This document shows, in pieces, positions 17,021-22,915 of a stretch of 33,284 nt of DNA (its first letter is position 1; every line of letters begins with the position of its first letter). The notes under the pieces are model-generated. The model had not been told where the DNA came from. It saw only the letters and a list, made by a program, of their open reading frames with translations, and did not search any database. Source of the stretch: Bacillota bacterium (lineage in GTDB: Bacteria; Bacillota; Clostridia; Acetivibrionales; DTU013); contig JAKOPX010000468.1 of assembly GCA_029778665.1 (NCBI GenBank), positions 1 to 33,284 of the forward strand, written 5' to 3'. Both the position numbers and the translations under genes were made by a program.

Positions 17021-17509
17021 ATGGTTAAGGTCATAAAAGTAGGAATGGCAGATTTGCAGTCGTCCGTGCATCCTTGTATAATTACGACGCTTGGCCTGGG
17101 TTCCTGTGTTGGCGTGGCATTGTACGACCCGGTCAAAAAGGTTGCCGGACTGGCACATATAATGCTTCCATCGAGCCAGCAGGCTCGTAACAATTCAAAT
17201 ATTGCGAAGTTTGCAGACACTGCGATCGTAAAGCTGGTCCAGGACATGCTGGCTTTGGGCGCAGAGAAATCAAGGCTGATAGCAAAGCTTGCAGGAGGAG
17301 CGCAGATGTTCTCGTTTGTCGACGGATCATCTGAAATGCTCAGGATAGGAGCAAGAAACGTGGCAGCAGCAAAGGAAGTGCTGAATTCATTGAAAATACC
17401 CATAATTTCCGAGGATACGGGCGGTAATTACGGGAGGACCATTGAGATACATTCCGAGGACGGAAAGCTGAAGATCAGGACCATCGGGCATGGGACAAAG
17501 GAGATATAG
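17021..17509 (+). CDS. cheD: Chemoreceptor glutamine deamidase CheD
   Basis: CheD deamidates glutamines in chemoreceptors and activates CheC. The 162-residue product has the catalytic residues of the family: C29 in GLGSCVGV, H46 in AGLAHIMLP, and T23 just before, in the same relative places as C27/H44/T21 of Thermotoga CheD. The gene starts on the base after the cheC stop (TGAATG), so translation is probably coupled; GGGAG at about 17005 is a distant Shine-Dalgarno. Confidence 0.94.
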   Translation: MVKVIKVGMADLQSSVHPCIITTLGLGSCVGVALYDPVKKVAGLAHIMLPSSQQARNNSNIAKFADTAIVKLVQDMLALGAEKSRLIAKLAGGAQMFSFVDGSSEMLRIGARNVAAAKEVLNSLKIPIISEDTGGNYGRTIEIHSEDGKLKIRTIGHGTKEI

Positions 17510-17511
17510 AT

Positions 17512-17916
17512 ATGGGAAACATTCGGAAACTACCATTTTTATCCGGGTGTTCGGCAGCAATACTGGCAGGTATAATAAGCTTTGCCGTTGGAGTCGACAA
17601 CAGGACCATATATATCCGTATGGCAGTGATGATGTTTCTTTTTTATGGAATAGGAGTCCTTGTGAAGAATGCGGTTCTGAATACACAAAAGGAAATTGAA
17701 GAAAAAAAGAAAGAAATGGAACAGGAAGAAGCCAGGAGCAAAAGGAAGCAGAAGGAAGAGCCCATGCAGGAAGCTCCTGAACGGGGTAAAAACACTTTAC
17801 TCCAGGACGAAAGAACCGTGGCGGAACCAAAAGAGATCAGGAAGGAGTATAATCCAGACCTGGAAGAGGAATTCAGAGCACTGAGCGATGTTATCCTTAC
17901 AAGAACTAAAGAATAA
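17512..17916 (+). CDS. Small two-helix membrane protein upstream of sigD
   Basis: I do not recognise a named family. The 134-residue product has two short hydrophobic segments (about residues 10-27 and 36-52, the second MAVMMFLFYGIGVLVKNAV), then a long, highly charged Glu/Lys-rich stretch that should form a helix or coiled coil in the cytoplasm, and a C-terminal ...YNPDLEEEFRALSDVILTR segment. An excellent AAGGAGAT precedes the ATG at good spacing. It lies two bases after cheD and 22 before sigD, so it is expressed with them. A role at the flagellar base or in export control is possible by position only. Confidence 0.8.
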   Translation: MGNIRKLPFLSGCSAAILAGIISFAVGVDNRTIYIRMAVMMFLFYGIGVLVKNAVLNTQKEIEEKKKEMEQEEARSKRKQKEEPMQEAPERGKNTLLQDERTVAEPKEIRKEYNPDLEEEFRALSDVILTRTKE

Positions 17917-17938
17917 ACCGGGTATACGGGGGATTTAG

Positions 17939-18709
17939 ATGCAGAATGACTCTATGAGCCACAAGGAAATATGGAAGAAGTATCAGGAAACAAGAGACCC
18001 TGCCCTGAGAGAGACCCTGATACTCATGTACTCGCATCTGGTCAAGTATGTGGCGGGAAGGTTGAACATATATTTCGGATCGAATGTTGAGTATGAGGAT
18101 CTGGTAAGTTATGGCGTATTTGGACTGATCGACGCCATAGACAAGTATGACATGAATAAAGGCGTCAAGTTTGAAACATATGCTTCATTGAGGATAAGAG
18201 GAGCGATCATTGACAGCATCAGGGAAATGGACTGGGTGCCGAGATCCCTGAGACAGAAATGCAAGGAACTGGAGAAAGCCTACTGGGAAGTAGAGAATGA
18301 ACTCGGACGGTCGGCGACCGACAGAGACATAGCCGAAAAGCTGAACATATCCGTTGAAGAACTGCACAAGCTGCTGAATGAAGTCAATGTAACTTCACTG
18401 ATCTCGCTGGAGGACTTCCTTGAGCAGAATTATGAGATCGGAGTGGAGCCGACCAGCGGCAAAAGGCAGGACAGGCCTGAATATGAGGCGGAACTCAACG
18501 AATTGAGCGAGATACTTGGCAATGCAATAGACAAACTGCCCGAGAAGGAAAAGATGGTATTGACGCTGTACTACTACGAAGAATTGACTTTGAAGGAGAT
18601 AAGTGCGATAATGAAAGTGTCGGAGTCGCGCATTTCACAGCTTCATACCAAGGCAATCATGCGTCTCAGAGGCAAGCTTGCAAGACAGAGATCACTGCTT
18701 GATGATTGA
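17939..18709 (+). CDS. sigD: Flagellar sigma factor SigD (FliA, sigma-28)
   Basis: SigD directs RNA polymerase to late flagellar, chemotaxis and autolysin genes. The 256-residue protein has region 2 (LVKYVAGRLNIYFGSNVEYEDL, then VSYGVFGLIDAIDKYD, ending KFETYASLRIRGAIIDSIRE), region 3 (the VPRSLRQK linker onward), and a region 4 helix-turn-helix (LTLKEISAIMKVSESRISQL). It is close to B. subtilis SigD and E. coli FliA in layout. The start is the ATG at 17939 with GGGGG about 5 bases upstream. No FlgM anti-sigma gene is nearby. Placement after cheD matches Bacillus. Confidence 0.95.
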   Translation: MQNDSMSHKEIWKKYQETRDPALRETLILMYSHLVKYVAGRLNIYFGSNVEYEDLVSYGVFGLIDAIDKYDMNKGVKFETYASLRIRGAIIDSIREMDWVPRSLRQKCKELEKAYWEVENELGRSATDRDIAEKLNISVEELHKLLNEVNVTSLISLEDFLEQNYEIGVEPTSGKRQDRPEYEAELNELSEILGNAIDKLPEKEKMVLTLYYYEELTLKEISAIMKVSESRISQLHTKAIMRLRGKLARQRSLLDD

Positions 18710-18761
18710 TTTTTGACAAAACAACTGATGCGATCCATATTTACCAGGAGGTCTTGCCTTA

Positions 18762-20384
18762 ATGGTGAGAAATGGTATGGGTTTCAACATAAATGACGGT
18801 TTTTGCGAATTGCTTTTCAAAGAGGACGGAGTTTACCTCTGCGTATACCCTCCCGAGGGCAGCGGCAGAAGGCTTGATCTTAACGCCGTCCTGGACCGGC
18901 TTGCAAGGAAAAAGGTCAGGGATTTTGACAGGGTCAAGGTCGAACTTGCGGTCAGAAGGGCGGACAAGGTTCCTGTAAAGATAGCCGAACCGCAGGAAGA
19001 GGAAAAAATCGATGCGACTGTGAAGGTAACAGTATCGCCTGACAAAATGAAGGCTTATGTCACCTTTACCCCTCCTGACAACGGCAGGATGCTGACCATG
19101 GACGAGGTACTTGACGAGCTTTCGAAAAACGGCGTGATCTATGGCATCAACAGGACCAACCTTGAGAATTTGATAAAGTATCCGGTATATAACGAAATGA
19201 TATGCATAGCCGAAGGGACACCGCCGGTAAACGGCGAAAACGGCAGGGTGGAATACCATTTCGACATCAGCAGGGATCACAGGCCGACCATACTTGAGGA
19301 TGGCAGGGTAGACTTCAGGGAACTGAACCTGATACAGAACATTGAAAAAGGCGGAGTACTATGCACACTGATACCGCCCACACCGGGCAAGCCCGGCAGG
19401 ACGGTCGCGGGAACGGACATACCGGCCCTGGACGGTAAACCTGCCGTTTTGCCCAGGGGAAGGAATGTTATCGTTTCCGAGGACGGGACTCAACTGATCG
19501 CGAATATAAGCGGGCAGATATGCTATATAGACGGAAAGGTAAGCGTTTTTGCCACGCACGAAGTAAAGGCGGACGTGGACAATTCCACCGGGAATATCAA
19601 CTTTATCGGCAATGTGGTCGTGATGGGCAATGTCCTGTCGGGATTCACCATAGAAGCAGGCGGGAACGTTGAGGTAATGGGCGTTGTCGAAGGAGCCACT
19701 ATCAAGGCTGGCGGCGACATTATCCTGCGAAGAGGGATGCAGGGTATGGGCAAGGGCGTTCTGATCAGCGGGGGAGACATTATCGCAAGGTTCATAGAAA
19801 ACAGCACCGTGGAAGCAAGGAATGACATCAAGGCTGAAGCGATAATGCACAGCAATGTGAAGTGCGGCAACAAGCTCGAACTCTCAGGCAGAAAAGGACT
19901 CCTTGTCGGCGGAAGCTGCAAGGTTGGCAAGGAAATAGTTGCCAAGGTAATAGGTTCCCACCTGGCGACAGTCACTGAAATAGAGGTCGGCGTGGACCCG
20001 ACGGTCAGGGAAAGATATAAGGCAGTAAGAGATGAAATCATACAGATAGAGACAGATTTAAGGAAAGCGGAGCAGGCTATCAACATACTGAAAAAAATGG
20101 AGATGGCTGGTACAATTACGCCTGATAAAAAAGAGATGCTTGCAAAAAGCATGAGGACCAGGATCTATTACTCAAGCAGGCTAATGGAACTGAAAGATGA
20201 ACTTGGCCAGCTCGAGGACAAGCTGCAGCAGGAAGCATATGGCAGGGTAAGGTGCCATGATATAATATATCCCGGTACAAGGGTGGCCATCGGGTCATGT
20301 AAGATGTATGTAAAGGAGAACCTTCACTATTGCACGCTTTACAGGGATGGCGCAGATATCAGGGTAGGACCGGTAGACAAGTGA
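18762..20384 (+). CDS. fapA: FapA family (DUF342) flagellar assembly-associated protein
   Basis: The 540-residue protein belongs to the FapA/DUF342 family. In Vibrio, FapA is needed for polar flagellar assembly; its role in clostridia is undefined. Visible parts are: an N-terminal region (about 1-190); a central parallel beta-helix built from repeating G-N/G-D turns (VVMGNVLSGFTIEAGGNVEV, MGVVEGATIKAGGDIILRRG, ISGGDIIARFIENSTVEARN); and a coiled coil (about 415-490) before a small C-terminal domain. The Shine-Dalgarno CAGGAGGTC (18745-18753) ends 8 bases before the ATG. Position after sigD is usual in clostridia. Confidence 0.85.
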   Translation: MVRNGMGFNINDGFCELLFKEDGVYLCVYPPEGSGRRLDLNAVLDRLARKKVRDFDRVKVELAVRRADKVPVKIAEPQEEEKIDATVKVTVSPDKMKAYVTFTPPDNGRMLTMDEVLDELSKNGVIYGINRTNLENLIKYPVYNEMICIAEGTPPVNGENGRVEYHFDISRDHRPTILEDGRVDFRELNLIQNIEKGGVLCTLIPPTPGKPGRTVAGTDIPALDGKPAVLPRGRNVIVSEDGTQLIANISGQICYIDGKVSVFATHEVKADVDNSTGNINFIGNVVVMGNVLSGFTIEAGGNVEVMGVVEGATIKAGGDIILRRGMQGMGKGVLISGGDIIARFIENSTVEARNDIKAEAIMHSNVKCGNKLELSGRKGLLVGGSCKVGKEIVAKVIGSHLATVTEIEVGVDPTVRERYKAVRDEIIQIETDLRKAEQAINILKKMEMAGTITPDKKEMLAKSMRTRIYYSSRLMELKDELGQLEDKLQQEAYGRVRCHDIIYPGTRVAIGSCKMYVKENLHYCTLYRDGADIRVGPVDK

Positions 20385-20425
20385 TCTGACCAGGCTCTGC
20401 TGTTCCGGGCAGGGATGTGAGGAGT

Positions 20426-20752
20426 ATGTCTGTCAAGCCTGTTGATTTTCAAATCGTGATACCGAGATCGGTAGATGCGGCCAGAGTGCGGAGCGAAGAG
20501 CTTCAGAAAAACGAAGCAGTCCAGCAGCAGCAGGCTGCGGCCGTGCAGAACCGGGCGGAAAATGCACTGAAACAGGTCTATTCGCGTTCGAAAACAGAGG
20601 AAGCCAGGATAACCGAAAAGCAGAGGGAGCGCGGAGGACAGGGAGAAGGCGGGAAGAAGAAAGAAAATAAAGGGAAAGACGGCAGTAAAGGAAAAAGCGG
20701 AAGGAAATACGGCGGTACGCCGCCGGAAAGCAGGATCGATATCAGGATCTGA
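20426..20752 (+). CDS. Basic low-complexity protein downstream of fapA (unknown)
   Basis: I do not recognise this 108-residue product. The first 35 residues look folded or helical (SVKPVDFQIVIPRSVDAARV), then Gln/Ala/Glu-rich sequence, then a Lys/Gly/Glu-rich tail (GGKKKENKGKDGSKGKSGRK) that is probably disordered and strongly basic. No membrane segment or signal peptide is seen. The start is uncertain: GTG 20417 or ATG 20426. Similar unannotated genes occur after DUF342 genes in clostridial flagellar clusters, so it is likely real. The basic tail could bind nucleic acid or acidic surfaces; that is only a guess. Confidence 0.6.
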   Translation: MSVKPVDFQIVIPRSVDAARVRSEELQKNEAVQQQQAAAVQNRAENALKQVYSRSKTEEARITEKQRERGGQGEGGKKKENKGKDGSKGKSGRKYGGTPPESRIDIRI

Positions 20753-20865
20753 CAATATATGTAATATACAATACAAAAGAAAAAAGACATTCGGGCATGT
20801 CCCGGGCCGCCCCGCAGCGGCACGAAACCCCGATGATGCCTGATCGTCTGTGAGAGGTGAAAGAA

Positions 20866-21483
20866 TTGAGCGGATTTTACATCAGCATGGTTTTTATAGG
20901 TATCCTTTTGGTACTTGTTTCTCTGGTACTCATCTTTATCGACAGGAAGAATGTCTTCACGTTCAAAAAATCTGCCGATGAAAAAATACAGGAACTTCTG
21001 GGGATCATCAGTGATGCCGAGCAGATGATCGAGGAGCTGAACCGTTTTTCAGGATACATAGTTGATCAGGTCGATCTCAAGAATGACGAACTGAACAGGA
21101 ATATAGCGGAGGCGGAGCAGAAAATCAACGCCCTGGTGGAAAAAGTACGCCTTGCTGCGTCAGGACAAAATATCCAGGAGTTGAAAGCAGAAGAGCGGAA
21201 CAACATGGTTTCGGAAGCCAACGGGGCGCTGGATGCAGAAATTGAGGAAAAAGCTGCCGGCGTAAACGCATATGTAGCTGCCAGCCCTGCAGGAAGTGTG
21301 GCCGCGGCTTACAGCAGAAACAGTGTGCGCACTACTGCAGGGAAAAAGGATAAAGTCATCCATTTCAACAAGTACCAGGAAGTGCTGCGCCTTTCGAAAG
21401 AGGGAATGAATGAACTGGAAATCGCAAAGAACCTGAATATGGGCAAAGGAGAGGTCGAACTGATCATTGGTCTCAGGAGATGA
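20866..21483 (+). CDS. DUF6115/SwrB-like single-pass membrane protein
   Basis: The product (205 residues from the TTG at 20866) has one N-terminal membrane helix (about 4-26, YISMVFIGILLVLVSLVLIF). A cytoplasmic coiled coil with many Glu/Asn follows (about 40-115), then an Ala/Gly/Ser-rich linker. The C-terminal helix-turn-helix-like block contains EVLRLSKEGMNELEIAKNLN and ends MGKGEVELIIGLRR, the signature I associate with the DUF6115/DUF2802 families. B. subtilis SwrB, encoded just after sigD, has a similar layout and promotes activation of flagellar type III export. AGAGGTG (20854-20860) is 6 bases before the TTG; a GTG at 20857 would overlap that site. Function is inferred from layout and position. 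Confidence 0.75.
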   Translation: MSGFYISMVFIGILLVLVSLVLIFIDRKNVFTFKKSADEKIQELLGIISDAEQMIEELNRFSGYIVDQVDLKNDELNRNIAEAEQKINALVEKVRLAASGQNIQELKAEERNNMVSEANGALDAEIEEKAAGVNAYVAASPAGSVAAAYSRNSVRTTAGKKDKVIHFNKYQEVLRLSKEGMNELEIAKNLNMGKGEVELIIGLRR

Positions 21484-21488
21484 GCAGG

Positions 21489-21662
21489 ATGGACGGCGGG
21501 CGTTTTCATCTGAAGAGTTTGATCCTCGGGATCGGCATCGGGATCATCATAACATCGCTGATAAGCCTGATATACATTTCAGGCAGAGACCCTTTTGAAG
21601 GCATCAGCGATGAACAGATAATGGTCAGGGCTGAGAAAATGGGGATGGTCATGAAAGAGTAG
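21489..21662 (+). CDS. Very small MltG-like membrane protein
   Basis: This 57-residue product has one membrane helix (SLILGIGIGIIITSLISLIY) followed by a short tail with DEQIMVRAEKMGMVMKE. The tail resembles the DEEI..RAK.LGM segment found in small clostridial proteins that are often labelled as endolytic transglycosylase MltG-like, yet it has no room for a catalytic domain. AGGAGA (21475-21480) is 8 bases before this ATG. An ATG at 21480 overlapping the upstream stop is also possible (60 residues). It closes the flagellar cluster. Confidence 0.6.
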   Translation: MDGGRFHLKSLILGIGIGIIITSLISLIYISGRDPFEGISDEQIMVRAEKMGMVMKE

Positions 21663-21740
21663 CGCCGGCAGATGAGGGGAAGCATTTTGCCTGCTGAGGC
21701 TAAAACCTCTGAAAGCGACTTGCCGCCTGAATTCTGTTTC

Positions 21741-21769
21741 TTGACAATGGCAAGGGGCTATTGTATAAT
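21741..21769 (+). promoter_or_regulatory. Consensus sigma-A promoter of tRNA-Leu
   Basis: TTGACA (21741-21746) and TATAAT (21764-21769) match consensus perfectly with a 17-base spacer. Transcription should begin about 18 bases before the mature tRNA 5' end. Confidence 0.92.
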
Positions 21770-21793
21770 TCAAGTTGCGGCTGCGGAAGAGAT

Positions 21794-21880
21794 GCCGAAG
21801 TGGCGAAATTGGCAGACGCACGTGACTCAAAATCACGCGGTAGCGATACCATGCCGGTTCGAGTCCGGCCTTCGGCACCA
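21794..21880 (+). tRNA. tRNA-Leu (anticodon CAA)
   Basis: The 87-base class II tRNA folds well. The acceptor GCCGAAG (21794-21800) pairs with CTTCGGC, and CCA is encoded at the 3' end. The D-arm contains GGCGAAATTGGCAGACGC. The anticodon stem-loop CGTGA-CTCAAAA-TCACG puts CAA at 21828-21830 (reads UUG codons). A variable arm is present, and the T-loop is GGTTCGAGTCC. It stands alone, with its own promoter and terminator. Confidence 0.96.
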
Positions 21881-21892
21881 TGGATGAAAGCG

Positions 21893-21935
21893 AGGTCAGG
21901 CAATAACTGTTCTGTTGACTGACCTTGTTTTTTTA
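21893..21935 (+). terminator. Rho-independent terminator of tRNA-Leu
   Basis: A stem AGGTCAG (21893-21899) with CTGACCT (21919-21925) and a 19-base loop is followed by TGTTTTTTTATTT. It ends the tRNA transcript before the hemerythrin gene. Confidence 0.85.
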
Positions 21936-22081
21936 TTTATAAGGCCATGATGAAAAAAATGCTGACTGCCGGTTTATGATATTTCCACAAGGGGTATATT
22001 TATAAATAAGTCAAAATTTGTCTGAAATTCTGCAACTGTTCCGAATCCAAAGAGACAGCATTAACCAGGGGGGGTACATGT

Positions 22082-22501
22082 ATGTATTTCAAGTGGAAAG
22101 ACGAGTATTGCACCGGCATCGAGGCTATCGACAATCAGCACAGGCATTTGATGGAGATAGGCTCGAAGATCTTTGACCTTGCATATGCTGATGACGGGTG
22201 TGACCATTATGACGAGATAATGGAAGTCCTTGGGGAACTGAAGGATTACACCGTCTACCATTTCGGATATGAAGAAGAGCTGATGGTGCGATACGGTTAT
22301 GAAAGATATGAACCGCACAAGTTCCAGCACTTTTTCCTTACAAAGAAGATTGAAAAGTTCGAGGAAGAAAAGCAGGAAATCGATGACAGGCAGAAGGATA
22401 CTATACTGAAGCTGGCCGAATTCTTGTCGGACTGGGTCACGAATCACATCCTGAAGGAAGACATGCTGTATAAGGATTTTTTCAAAAGCAAGGGTATGTG
22501 A
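22082..22501 (+). CDS. Bacteriohemerythrin
   Basis: This is a single-domain, 139-residue oxygen-binding di-iron protein of the hemerythrin family. All seven iron ligands are in place: H20, H60 and E64 (HxxxE), H79 and H83 (HxxxH), H122 and D127 (HxxxxD). It starts with the typical YFKWKDEY.TGI..ID.QH. In anaerobes such proteins are thought to sense or scavenge oxygen, sometimes linked to chemotaxis. AGGGGGGG (22067-22074) lies 7 bases before the ATG; an ATG at 22078 is in another frame. The gene appears monocistronic. I found no convincing promoter in the 145 bases upstream. Confidence 0.94.
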   Translation: MYFKWKDEYCTGIEAIDNQHRHLMEIGSKIFDLAYADDGCDHYDEIMEVLGELKDYTVYHFGYEEELMVRYGYERYEPHKFQHFFLTKKIEKFEEEKQEIDDRQKDTILKLAEFLSDWVTNHILKEDMLYKDFFKSKGM

Positions 22502-22525
22502 TGTGTCCTTTCAGTAAGTAACATA

Positions 22526-22554
22526 TTGACAGCTACCGAAGCATCGTATATCAT
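22526..22554 (+). promoter_or_regulatory. Sigma-A promoter of the valS T-box transcript
   Basis: TTGACA (22526-22531) and TATCAT (22549-22554) are spaced by 17 bases. They sit just upstream of the structured T-box leader, so transcription would begin near 22561. Confidence 0.8.
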
Positions 22555-22574
22555 TATTAAAAATAAAACTGAAC

Positions 22575-22872
22575 ACAGGCAAAACGGCGTTGACGGGGAG
22601 GAGTACATGCGCTCCTGAAACACAGAGAGAAGATGGCCGGTGAAAATCTTCATGACGGACGCATGGAAGTAGCCTCTGAGCTGTGGACCGAAAGGCCGGG
22701 CCGAGTAGGCTCCAACGGAGTTTCCACCGTTAAAGGGAAAGCAATATCGGATATCATTACATGATGTCCCGTATTGGCAGAGTGCAGATCTGAGATCTGA
22801 ATTGAGGTGGTACCGCGGATTTAAAGTCCGTCCTGAGCATGACAAGATGTCTGCTCGGGGCGGACTTTTTGA
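22575..22872 (+). promoter_or_regulatory. T-box riboswitch, valine specifier (GTA)
   Basis: The leader senses uncharged tRNA-Val and controls valS by antitermination. Stem I is visible. The loop E halves are AGTA (22602-22605) and GAA (22666-22668), flanked by the CATGCG/CGCATG helix, and the codon right after GAA is GTA (22669-22671), a valine codon. The apical part reads GAAGATGGCCGGTGAAAATC. The T-box itself is AGGTGGTACCGCG (22805-22817), almost exact consensus, and the intrinsic terminator follows. Specifier, motif and downstream valS agree. Confidence 0.95.
22823..22870 (+). terminator. T-box regulated terminator
   Basis: A 16-pair stem (AAAGTCCGTCCTGAGC, 22823-22838, with GCTCGGGGCGGACTTT, 22853-22868) ends in a T-run (22866-22870). 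Binding of uncharged tRNA-Val to the T-box sequence just upstream should favour the antiterminator instead. Confidence 0.93.
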
Positions 22873-22915
22873 TTACGTAAGTTTTGACTGTGTTCGCAGT
22901 TGGGAGGTATCATCG

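Noticed and set aside
18713-18741. TTGACA-17-CATATT resembling a promoter before fapA
   Set aside because: The expected start point (about 18748) falls inside the fapA Shine-Dalgarno, so the transcript would lose the ribosome site. Probably chance.
20744-20772. TACAAT at 20767-20772 as a promoter -10
   Set aside because: No -35-like hexamer occurs at 16-18 bases upstream.
20799-20825. GC-rich hairpin (GCCGC/GCGGC) as a terminator before the SwrB-like gene
   Set aside because: No T-tract follows it and no promoter could be found downstream; it may be a simple spacer structure.
21794-21900. tRNA-Leu as an integration site for a mobile element
   Set aside because: No integrase gene and no repeat of the tRNA 3' end is visible; both flanks are ordinary chromosomal genes.
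21936-22080. Sigma-D or sigma-A promoter for the hemerythrin gene
   Set aside because: GCCGGTTT and several TATA-like words occur, but none pairs with a proper -35 at an accepted spacing.
22802-22915. N-terminal extension of ValS
   Set aside because: This stretch lies within the T-box and terminator hairpin; the ribosome site and family start point to 22916.
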